Assembly: GCF_900101625.1 (NCBI RefSeq)
Contig: NZ_FMYZ01000002.1
Coordinates: 682,001 to 746,000 of the forward strand
Direction of reading: 5' to 3'
Origin: Cupriavidus sp. YR651
Lineage (GTDB): Bacteria; Pseudomonadota; Gammaproteobacteria; Burkholderiales; Burkholderiaceae
DNA length: 64,000 bases
Numbering within the stretch: position 1 is the stretch's first letter; the number at the start of each line of letters is the position of its first letter. This document shows positions 36,290 through 43,993 of this stretch, one piece after another. The position numbers and the translations under genes are program-made. The notes beneath the pieces were generated by a model, which saw only the letters and a program-made list of their open reading frames with translations, was not told the origin of the DNA and made no database searches.

Positions 36290-38611
36290 CTAGATGATCT
36301 TCATCATCGCCTCGAAATGATCCTTGTCGTTGGTCTGGATGAGGCCAAGCAAGTCCGTGAGCACGGCGGGAGCCTCGGACAGCACCGACAGGTCGTGGTC
36401 AGCTTCGACCTGTTCCATATGCGAGTGGGTGTGTAAGAACCGCACGACTCTCGCCTTCGCTGCGGCGTCGCCCTGCAATGCATCAATCTGCTGCCCGAGA
36501 TTCCCAGCGCGACCAGGGACTCGGAACGACAAGAACGATTCAAGCAAACGCCGAGCAATATTGGGTAGACCGTACACTTCAGCGAGACTCTTTGGTGCAG
36601 CCGCTTTGGAGCCGTCACTCACGCACCGGAAAAGGTAGTGATACTCCGACTCGTATTCATGCAAGAGCGGATCCAGCGTACGGAGGGTGGCACCCCGTTG
36701 TCCGTCTTCTATCGTCGGTGCGAGCATATAGAAGTGTGTGTCCTTGGACTTCGCGGGCTCGTACGGTTTGTTGTTGATCTTCCCTGCATAGTTGAACCAA
36801 TTCTTAACTTGCCGGAAGAAGCTAAAGTTGTGGGTAAGGATGAAGATCTGCTTTGCGTCCTTCGTACGCGTCTTCATGTAGCCGAAGGCGCAGTACAGCG
36901 AATTCGCGTCTAGGCTCGATACCGGGTCGTCGATGACCACGATGCCGTTCTTGATGTCGAACGTCGCATCACTCAGCGTCTTCAAGAAATACATGAAGGC
37001 TATCGCCGTCCGCTCCCCGTCACTCAAATGCATGGCCGGCAGAGCGCCCCGCATGATGGTGTAACCCGTATCCCTCACCTCAAAGCGAAGCTCGTCTCTT
37101 CCTAGATAGGCAGCCATCTCACGGTTGAGCTCTTCGGCGGGCTTGAGATGCTGTCGAATCTCGCGCTGGAGATTCCGCACCTGGCCAGCAATTGGTTCGA
37201 GCCTGACGCTCTCTACGTCCAGCAAAACTCTTAGGTCGGAGATAGACGTAGTCCGAGAACCCCATTCTTCCAGCGTCTTGACGCCTTCATCGATTTCCAG
37301 GGCTGCTCGGGCGGCTGCGGCGGCTACGTCAAAATTGTCGGTGTGAGTGTTGTGTTTCTGGACCACATTCAGTAGTCGCTGCACTGCCGAGAAACCCGAC
37401 AACGCCCCGATTGCTGTTACGCCATTGAATATCAGTTCAATGAACTTCGCGAGCCCGGAATCTGTGGGGAAGTCGAATCTCGGAAGATAGTCCGTGAGAT
37501 TGAGCGAGCGGAAGGGCTGTTTGAGTTTTTCCTCAAGGGCACTTTGAACTCCCTTGAGATACATCTCAACACTCAAAGACTGGGTCTTCAGTTGCCCAAT
37601 GGCGGCATCGAACTCCGAATGGAGATGAGGATAGAGTGCTGACCGCTCTGGGATGGTCTTTGCCAAAGCCTCGCTGCGAATCGAACCAACCGTTTCGATG
37701 AGGATTTGAAGGCGCTCCTGATGTGCCTTGAAATTGTCGTTGAAGTGTGCGGCGAGAGTCTTTAGTCGAAGAAGCGGCAGCGGCTGATCACAGAATTTGC
37801 AGTGCGTCGCGTCTTCGCTATGCAAGTGAACACCTTCTTCGACCCAGTCTGCAAGCTCTGGAGCTCGAACGAGTTCCTCGATGGTACTTGAGACAACTGT
37901 GACCCGAAGTTCTTCAATAACTGCTTGCGTGAGTTCGGGGAGTTGGATATTTCCAGATGTAGGTTGGGGCAGCTTGGGCATCTGCGTGCCCTTAATAGCA
38001 TCCTCTAGCCGTTTGCGTTCCGCATCGTCCAACTGCGCGGTCGCGGACTTTTTGCCAGCTACGCGACGCATCAATTCCTTGAACTTCGGCGCTTCGTAGT
38101 TGTTGTAACGCGCATCACCGAGAAGGAGGTTCCGAATGCTACGGGCTTGGTTGGTGCAGAAGCTATTGAAGTCAGCTGTAGTCGTCTCTAGCTGCTTGGA
38201 AATCGAAGTGACCCGTTTCCGGAGGTCGTCTTGAAGCTGTAGCAGATCAGTGACCTGCTTCTGTTTGTTTGTGCTGTCCTCTCCCAAATAGAAAACAGGA
38301 GGTAGTTCATGCCCAGGCACTTCGAAGACGTTTCGATCGACGAAATCTCGGTTGAAGACCCTGATGGGAGGTGACGTGGCCACTCCGAAGTCTGCCCCCT
38401 TTAGCGCACCGCTTTCCAACAGCAGCTCCACGTAGGCCGCATCGGGTGTCTCGCCCCGCTGGAGAAATCGAAATAGGGTGGATAGAGAGGTCTTACCTGC
38501 GCCGTTCCAGCCATAGATGAGGTTGTAGCGACCAAAGTCTGGAAGCTCGTTCCACTTGAAGTTCCTGAAGATTCGGTAACCTTGAAGTTTCGTAATCTGC
38601 TTGATTGCCAT
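36290..38611 (-). CDS. AAA_13-family ATPase resembling anticodon nucleases RloC/PrrC
   Basis: 773 residues from the ATG at 38611, which follows a GAGAGG site. ABC/SMC-type ATPase: Walker A GWNGAGKTS (34-42), signature LSDGER (529-534), Walker B IVVIDDP (557-563), D-loop SSLD, switch His594 in LTHN. A single CKFC motif at 271-274 inside a helical region resembles the RloC zinc hook. The C-terminal region contains NIARRLLESF with Arg687 and Glu691, then HTHSH at 727-731: the Arg-x3-Glu then His order matches the ACNase triad of PrrC/RloC. Likely a tRNA-cleaving abortive-infection protein, inferred, not proven. Divergent from hns across 190 AT-rich bp. Confidence 0.75.
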   Translation of the reverse strand: MAIKQITKLQGYRIFRNFKWNELPDFGRYNLIYGWNGAGKTSLSTLFRFLQRGETPDAAYVELLLESGALKGADFGVATSPPIRVFNRDFVDRNVFEVPGHELPPVFYLGEDSTNKQKQVTDLLQLQDDLRKRVTSISKQLETTTADFNSFCTNQARSIRNLLLGDARYNNYEAPKFKELMRRVAGKKSATAQLDDAERKRLEDAIKGTQMPKLPQPTSGNIQLPELTQAVIEELRVTVVSSTIEELVRAPELADWVEEGVHLHSEDATHCKFCDQPLPLLRLKTLAAHFNDNFKAHQERLQILIETVGSIRSEALAKTIPERSALYPHLHSEFDAAIGQLKTQSLSVEMYLKGVQSALEEKLKQPFRSLNLTDYLPRFDFPTDSGLAKFIELIFNGVTAIGALSGFSAVQRLLNVVQKHNTHTDNFDVAAAAARAALEIDEGVKTLEEWGSRTTSISDLRVLLDVESVRLEPIAGQVRNLQREIRQHLKPAEELNREMAAYLGRDELRFEVRDTGYTIMRGALPAMHLSDGERTAIAFMYFLKTLSDATFDIKNGIVVIDDPVSSLDANSLYCAFGYMKTRTKDAKQIFILTHNFSFFRQVKNWFNYAGKINNKPYEPAKSKDTHFYMLAPTIEDGQRGATLRTLDPLLHEYESEYHYLFRCVSDGSKAAAPKSLAEVYGLPNIARRLLESFLSFRVPGRAGNLGQQIDALQGDAAAKARVVRFLHTHSHMEQVEADHDLSVLSEAPAVLTDLLGLIQTNDKDHFEAMMKII

Positions 38612-38665
38612 GCCTCTCGCCTTTCTCTGGACGATTCGCGCCGAATGGGTACCCGTTTGAACGAA

Positions 38666-38687
38666 ATACATTCTACGCCGAATGTAT
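38666..38687. promoter_or_regulatory. Inverted repeat in the divergent ATPase/hns promoter region
   Basis: ATACATTC and GAATGTAT with a 6-bp spacer, 55 bp upstream of the ATPase start. The shared 190-bp region is AT-rich and must hold both promoters. Plausible operator. Confidence 0.4.
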
Positions 38688-38803
38688 CAATTTCAACGTC
38701 AAGAGAATTTTAGGTAATTTTTCTCCGCTGTTGAAATGCAGCCTGAGACAGTTAAGCTATTGCGCCACCTTAAGTTGGCAAATCAACAAGGAGAACGAAC
38801 GCA

Positions 38804-39118
38804 ATGGCTACTTACAAGCAACTGTTGGCCCAAAAGGAAGCACTGGAAGCGCAAATCGCAGAGGTGCGCTCGACCGAAGTCGCCGGCGTCATTGAGCAGA
38901 TTCGCACGTTGATGGAACAGTACGGGCTGTCCGTCGAAGATGTCCAAGGCAAGCGTCGCCGCGGTCGCCCAGCAGGAAGTGGGGCAGTGAAGGCCGCCAA
39001 AGAGCCGTTGCCCCCGAAGTATCGTGACCCGAAGACTGGCGCGACTTGGTCGGGCCGCGGCCGTGCGCCTGCTTGGCTGGGAAAGAACCCCAATCGGTTC
39101 CTTATTGCCGAGGAGTAA
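38804..39118 (+). CDS. H-NS histone family protein, copy 1
   Basis: 104 residues, preceded by AAGGAG. N-terminal coiled-coil oligomerisation region (MATYKQLLAQKEALEAQIAE), linker GKRRRGRPAGSG, and the C-terminal DNA-binding module YRDPKTGATWSGRGRAPAWL of betaproteobacterial H-NS proteins, binding AT-rich minor grooves. About 90% identical to the copy at 48643. The two copies stand at either side of the main defence block, 9.5 kb apart and in the same orientation. Both have GTTAAGCTA shortly upstream (38751 here). Confidence 0.93.
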   Translation: MATYKQLLAQKEALEAQIAEVRSTEVAGVIEQIRTLMEQYGLSVEDVQGKRRRGRPAGSGAVKAAKEPLPPKYRDPKTGATWSGRGRAPAWLGKNPNRFLIAEE

Positions 39119-39180
39119 CCTCAGGTGGCCCCTACCTCAGCGAGGCTAGGGGCATCACTTTGCAAGTGTATGGTACGTTC

Positions 39181-40464
39181 TCAGTTGAGCGTCGGGTCGA
39201 ATGACTCAAGGAAGTCGTCCGCATTCTGACGAACTCCAATCAGGTTGAACCGTGCGAGTGTTATGTCGTCTACCTCGACTTGGGCCGGTGATACATAAAC
39301 GCTCCGATCGCCATTCCGATTGCGGTCTTCCATAAGTTCCGCCATGTTGCCATCTCGCAAAGAGTGCCCGACCACCGCCACCCGGCTTGTGGACAATAGT
39401 GCGCGTAGGCTCTGAAATACCGGGCGATTTTCGATGGCTCGAAGATCGGCTGTCGTAAGACACAGTGACTTCAGATCAGTAATGCTCCCGTTCATCTTAT
39501 AGATGCGAAGGCGACCATCATTTGTCGCAGGGGCCTCAGAGTCAGGGGTGATGACTTCATAGGGAACGTTCTTCTCGATGCAAGCCAACTCGAAGAGTGT
39601 GTCGAAATTCGTCGTCACGATGGCCTTAAACTTCAGCACAGCCTGCTGGTGAGCTACGGTTGGGCGTACGTGCTGTGGCGGATTCATCGTCTGTTCGACT
39701 ACATCTAGAAGCTTCGCTCTTCCAAGGCGCGCCTCCAAAAGACTAGCTACCTCGCTAAAGTTGTATCGATAGAGGTCTGACGTATCTTCCATTGATGGCC
39801 ACAAGAATCGTGCCAACGCCGTGGTCAGTACGTAGGCGGTCGGGTAGCCGGCAATTATGGAAAGTCCTGCTCCTGCAACAAGAACCCATTCGGAGTCTTG
39901 AGTGTTGGTACGAGCGCCCTCTTGAGAGGGTCTCGGAATGGCAGGTACGGGGGTGATTTTTGAATCCCGTGATCGAACGTGTTCCTTGAGGAAAGAATTC
40001 GTCCATAGACTCACAAAAGCGCTGGACGCTTTCTCTGCCAGATCGTCAGCCCATTCGAACTCGGTGCGAAATAGCCCATTATGCCAATCAGAAACTTCCT
40101 TTCTAAAGTTATCCCGCTGCTCGTCCGGTTTAGTGCCATATGAAAGCTTCTTCATGAAGGCGATTACGGGAATTCCCAACTCGCGAGCGTAGTCGAATTC
40201 CAGGTGAGTCACAGATTTCTTCTGTCCTGCTCCGTAGCCACTCGTGGGGTTCCAGCCATAACTAGTACCAAGTATGAGCACGCAAACATGGCATTGCTCC
40301 ATCTTTTCCCGAATAACTTCCCAACTGGACTCGCCAGTAGGACTGAATTCCTCGGCGAATACCGGGTCGATTCCCAGGCCTTTCAAGCTCTTTACTACTG
40401 CCCTGCGTTCGTTCTGCAGGTCTTCCATCGTGCTGCTGATAAATGCGCGAACCTTGGTCGACAT
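39181..40464 (-). CDS. DUF4062-SIR2-like fusion, candidate NADase effector
   Basis: 427 residues. Residues 4-106 are DUF4062 (AFISSTMEDLQNERRAVVKS), a TIR-like-fold domain common in NLR-type and defence proteins. Residues 192-375 are SIR2-like: GAGLS (198-202), TTNFD (284-288), GHSLRDGN (366-373). Where catalytic SIR2 proteins have His (KLHG), this one has Asn325 in KMNGS, so NAD hydrolysis may be altered. It follows hamB on the same strand after 62 AT-rich bp that could hold its own promoter. A defence role is likely from domains and context; a place in the Hachiman complex is unproven. Confidence 0.78.
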   Translation of the reverse strand: MSTKVRAFISSTMEDLQNERRAVVKSLKGLGIDPVFAEEFSPTGESSWEVIREKMEQCHVCVLILGTSYGWNPTSGYGAGQKKSVTHLEFDYARELGIPVIAFMKKLSYGTKPDEQRDNFRKEVSDWHNGLFRTEFEWADDLAEKASSAFVSLWTNSFLKEHVRSRDSKITPVPAIPRPSQEGARTNTQDSEWVLVAGAGLSIIAGYPTAYVLTTALARFLWPSMEDTSDLYRYNFSEVASLLEARLGRAKLLDVVEQTMNPPQHVRPTVAHQQAVLKFKAIVTTNFDTLFELACIEKNVPYEVITPDSEAPATNDGRLRIYKMNGSITDLKSLCLTTADLRAIENRPVFQSLRALLSTSRVAVVGHSLRDGNMAELMEDRNRNGDRSVYVSPAQVEVDDITLARFNLIGVRQNADDFLESFDPTLN

Positions 40465-40526
40465 ACTGGACTCAAATTAAATCATAGATTGATAACAAAT
40501 AATGCGTCTCATCGGCAAATTTATGG

Positions 40527-42611
40527 CTACGGCTCGAGTGCTGAAATGACCCATTTACGTTCGAACGGCGTCAAGGCGGCGCTCTTAGACTGTGCTATAG
40601 CTGCCAGCTTAGCCGTAAGGCCAGCCTTGGTATCACCGGTGTGGAAGCGTTCCGAGATCTGAATGGGGATGCCCTCTTCGTCAAGGTTCTTCAATATCTC
40701 GTCCTTAAACCACCGGCTCAGCAGCTGAACAAAGAGACTGTAGTCCGCCGGCTTCTGCTCAGCCCGTACAAAAGCTTCAACAAGTGAGAACCACTGAGGG
40801 AGACCGTACTCGCAAGCCCGAAGAAAGCGAAAGACGTTGTCGTAGTTCTCTGGGTTGCCGATGTACTTCGAGTCATACTCGTTAAGAAAGGCCTTCATCG
40901 TGCGGGCCTTTCGAATGGAGTAAATTAGGTAGGTAAGCGATTTCGCCGTGAAAGCGCCGAACTCGTTTGGCCGCCTGACCGAGCACACTACATCTACAAG
41001 CGTCTTGATTTGCTCATAGTGAGGGTATCTGGTCCATGTCAGCTCCGCTCCTTTTTTTAGAGCCTCTGAAACGGCGTCCTTCAATCGACCAGCGCTTTCG
41101 AGGCCTAGGGAAGCTGCTAGCTTGAGCCCCGGACCGTCGAGGCCGAGGAGCTCACGTACGGATGTCAGTCGCTCGTCCGTTGACTTCTTCGCAGGCATAT
41201 CATCGAGCTGCACGACGTAATCCAAGGGTACAACGTCCTCATCTGCGAACAGGGTTGGATACACCTCCATCTCTTCTTCAAGAGGTGTTTCGTTAAACAA
41301 GAAGACCTTTCCTACGTGGTGTTGTCCGAGTCGTCCGGCTCTTCCCTTGATGTTGGAATACGTGAAGAAGTCGTATGGCTCCTTGTTTATGCTCTTGTCA
41401 TAAATAAGGACGGTTTTAGCGGCCGTGTTGACACCTTCGATGAGCGTGGATGTACAGAACATGACGGGGAGCGTGTCATCATTGAAGAGCCTAACCATAT
41501 GAGCAGCAATGGCACGAGGCAATCTGCCGTGATGGACCCCGAATCCAAACCTCACAGTGGAAACTAGAGACCAGTTTGCACCTACGTTCTCCGCTAACCA
41601 AGCCGAGAACTGGTCCGCGGTATCGGATACCGCCATGCTGTCTGCCGCGGATGCGGCGATCTTGTTGGCGCGGTCGGGAGACGACACGAAAACCAGCGCC
41701 GGCCAGTTGTCGTCCTCACCAATCTCGTCAAGAAGTCGCTCCTCCTTGTTGTCAATACCACGCAAGTCAAAGGTGTCGACGGCGACAGTAGAGAACTTCG
41801 TTCGAAGAAACTCGAACTTCCAGCGCCCGCCTTCGGTGAAGTGGACGTTGTCGATGTTCGGGCCGAGGAAGAAGTATTGTCTCGAGCGGTTGAGCAGCTT
41901 GTACACCGCAGCGTTCAGCGTGATGCTTCTATCGTCCCGCCTGTTCGGGTCGAGCTTATAGAATTCATCGACGACTGTGAGGTCCAACTTACCTAAGTCT
42001 GTGCGATGAATCAGTCGTTCCTGGGTGCCCAAGAAGATGGTCGGTACGCCTTCTGGTGCCGCCTCGTTAGGGTGCATCACCACGACGAATCGGTCCCTGA
42101 ATCGCCGTTGGAACCTGCGACGGAACTCATCCAGGAGGGCGATAGTCGGCAATACGATGGCAATCCGGGAATACTTTCCAGAGGCGAGCAACGCATCGAC
42201 CAACAGACTCTTTCCGAAACTCGTGGGGGCGCTAAGTATGAGGTTCTTGCCAGCCAGGAGGATATTTAGGGCTTCGATCTGTTCACGGTGCAGGGTAACC
42301 CCGTCAAGCTCGGGAACCGTCACTGCTTCCGCAAGCAGCAAATCCGAATCAGTAGCTGCACCCTTGTCGATATAGTTCCAAAGTCCGCAGGCTCGGGCGA
42401 GCGAGCTCAAGGGCTCACGGAAGGAGTCCAGTTCGGGACGCTCGACAACAAGCTCGGAAAGTCGTGGGACTATCTCGAGCACGCTTGGGCTGATTGGCGC
42501 CTCCGATTGGACCGCGCTCGCTGCACGTTGGAGGACACTGAACACCTGCGCCTTCAGGGCTTGCCCTTGCATAGCTGTGATCGTTGACCATTCTTGGGCA
42601 GAAATTTGCAT
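40527..42611 (-). CDS. hamB: Hachiman helicase HamB
   Basis: Superfamily 2 helicase of 694 residues, partner of HamA in the Hachiman antiphage system. Motif I is SAPTSFGKSL (127-136), motif Ia LPTIALLDEF, motif II VVDEFYKLD (213-221, DEFY type), and motifs V/VI FCTSTLIEGVNTAAK and NIKGRAGRLGQ. The N-terminal 100 and C-terminal 250 residues are helical and of family-specific type. It starts 2 bp after hamA, so the pair is coupled. In characterised systems HamB holds HamA inactive until it meets damaged or exposed DNA ends. Confidence 0.85.
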   Translation of the reverse strand: MQISAQEWSTITAMQGQALKAQVFSVLQRAASAVQSEAPISPSVLEIVPRLSELVVERPELDSFREPLSSLARACGLWNYIDKGAATDSDLLLAEAVTVPELDGVTLHREQIEALNILLAGKNLILSAPTSFGKSLLVDALLASGKYSRIAIVLPTIALLDEFRRRFQRRFRDRFVVVMHPNEAAPEGVPTIFLGTQERLIHRTDLGKLDLTVVDEFYKLDPNRRDDRSITLNAAVYKLLNRSRQYFFLGPNIDNVHFTEGGRWKFEFLRTKFSTVAVDTFDLRGIDNKEERLLDEIGEDDNWPALVFVSSPDRANKIAASAADSMAVSDTADQFSAWLAENVGANWSLVSTVRFGFGVHHGRLPRAIAAHMVRLFNDDTLPVMFCTSTLIEGVNTAAKTVLIYDKSINKEPYDFFTYSNIKGRAGRLGQHHVGKVFLFNETPLEEEMEVYPTLFADEDVVPLDYVVQLDDMPAKKSTDERLTSVRELLGLDGPGLKLAASLGLESAGRLKDAVSEALKKGAELTWTRYPHYEQIKTLVDVVCSVRRPNEFGAFTAKSLTYLIYSIRKARTMKAFLNEYDSKYIGNPENYDNVFRFLRACEYGLPQWFSLVEAFVRAEQKPADYSLFVQLLSRWFKDEILKNLDEEGIPIQISERFHTGDTKAGLTAKLAAIAQSKSAALTPFERKWVISALEP

Positions 42612-42613
42612 GG

Positions 42614-43468
42614 TCAGTCCTTAATCAATAGACCCTTCAATCGCCTATCAAACGCGTTCGCCAGCCGCTCTTTAGATTCTAGCGGTACGTAAATTAGATG
42701 AACCTTAATCTTCTGCGGGAGCTTTGATGCCGAAAGCTTGTCGCGAAGTGCGCTGAGTTCCTGCAACACGCTTCCTATGTACTCATCCGTATGGGACTTG
42801 TGCTGTTTGACAGCATTGCTATCGCAGGCAATACATATTGGGAAGACCGCGTTCTCGAAGAGAGCGTCGATGGAAGTCTGACTCGAGAGAATCTTTCGGA
42901 TCTTGTCCGAGTGTGGTAGATATTTTGGAACCAATGGCGAAAGCAAGAGCTTCTCTTGCTTGAGGAAACCGGCATCAATGTGCTCGCTTACGGACTTGAT
43001 GGCTGATGCGACAGCGTCGGTACCGTCCGTGTAGAACTTGGACTCCCCCAGCCATACCTCGAAATCATCTTCGCCGATGTAGCGAACATGGATCAAGTCA
43101 AATGACTTTACGACATCGTTCGACGCTGTTTTATAAAATACTCTTGGGGCTAAGGGAACTGTGCCGAAAAAATCTCGACAGATAGCATGTAGGGCGATCT
43201 CTCCAACCTCACCGCGCTTGTGGTAGTTGTCGGTTGCATAAACTCGCACAGCGGCCTCTTTGAGGCGGACGTACATGTTTCCGTGATGCACGTCCAACTC
43301 TTCCTCTTTCAAGGCGTAATCGGGAATCCATTCGATTATGTGGTCGGCAAGCGCACCACATCGCCATTCGCTAAGCTCATACCCCGCGCAATAGCTGTAG
43401 TGCAGCCAGGGATCATCAAGCGCATGGAGTTCAGCAAGTAGCCGCTCAGGCAATGAGTGAACCTTCAT
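42614..43468 (-). CDS. hamA: Hachiman nuclease HamA (DUF1837)
   Basis: 284 residues. The first 95 residues lead to RGEVGEIALHAICRDFF, and the nuclease-like core has Asp124 in KSFDLIHVRY and the GExK motif VWLGESKFYTDG with Glu142 and Lys144, matching the PD-(D/E)xK active site of DUF1837/HamA. The C-terminal half (KIKVHLIYVPLESKERLANA) is also family-like. It precedes hamB by 2 bp. In Hachiman systems HamA degrades DNA after release by HamB. An inverted repeat CTAACTGG/CCAGTTAG lies 17 bp upstream. Confidence 0.85.
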   Translation of the reverse strand: MKVHSLPERLLAELHALDDPWLHYSYCAGYELSEWRCGALADHIIEWIPDYALKEEELDVHHGNMYVRLKEAAVRVYATDNYHKRGEVGEIALHAICRDFFGTVPLAPRVFYKTASNDVVKSFDLIHVRYIGEDDFEVWLGESKFYTDGTDAVASAIKSVSEHIDAGFLKQEKLLLSPLVPKYLPHSDKIRKILSSQTSIDALFENAVFPICIACDSNAVKQHKSHTDEYIGSVLQELSALRDKLSASKLPQKIKVHLIYVPLESKERLANAFDRRLKGLLIKD

Positions 43469-43484
43469 CGTGCACCCCCGTGAG

Positions 43485-43529
43485 CTAACTGGGCTGATTT
43501 TCTTGGGCAGCCCATGTCAGGCCAGTTAG
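43485..43529. promoter_or_regulatory. Inverted repeat upstream of hamA
   Basis: CTAACTGG (43485-43492) and CCAGTTAG (43522-43529), perfect 8-bp arms with a 29-bp spacer just before the hamA start. Could be an operator or an RNA hairpin in the leader. Confidence 0.4.
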
Positions 43530-43639
43530 TCTGACAGGTATGATGCCTTCCCTTCATGTACCCCCCGATTCATTATTTTTAGTTCTTATATACTGATTGT
43601 AGTGCGATTTGAATTATGTCTTTAGGAAGGTTACCGATG

Positions 43640-43984
43640 TCACGGTGTTCGCGACCCGGCCACATCAAGTGCCTTCCGGGTGCTGAAGTCAATGCTTGTT
43701 CCATCGCTGCGAACGACGAAGAAACACGACGTATCGCCGGGGTGGTCTTGGTCCTTGCGGCGCTCAAAGTGCGAAATGCCCGAGCCGACTTTGGTCGGCT
43801 CACCTGGACTCAATACCGAGTCGTAGACCTGTAGCAGCGCTGCCAGGTCGTCGTGGTCGCCTGCGTCAGTGACACGCGCCCCATCTGAGTACCTGGCGAG
43901 CATAGCCTTAAAGTGCTCAACCGCATCGCCCTTCTTCGACCAGCTACGGCCGTTGGGCAAGTTGATGGAAACAGATTTTCCCAT
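43640..43984 (-). CDS. DUF3223-family protein, last gene of the ABC-3C-like operon
   Basis: 114 residues recognised from the DUF3223 pattern: NGRSWSKKGDAVEHFKAMLA near the N-terminus, HDDLAALLQVYDS in the middle and VGSGISHFERRKD then FFVVRSDGTSIDFSTRKAL at the end. It starts 10 bp after the SMC-like ATPase stop with a GGGAGAG ribosome site, so it belongs to the same operon. DUF3223 has no settled biochemical role that I know; in this position it may be a regulator, immunity factor or nucleic-acid sensor. It is not a standard part of ABC-3C systems. Confidence 0.75.
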   Translation of the reverse strand: MGKSVSINLPNGRSWSKKGDAVEHFKAMLARYSDGARVTDAGDHDDLAALLQVYDSVLSPGEPTKVGSGISHFERRKDQDHPGDTSCFFVVRSDGTSIDFSTRKALDVAGSRTP

Positions 43985-43993
43985 GATCTCTCC

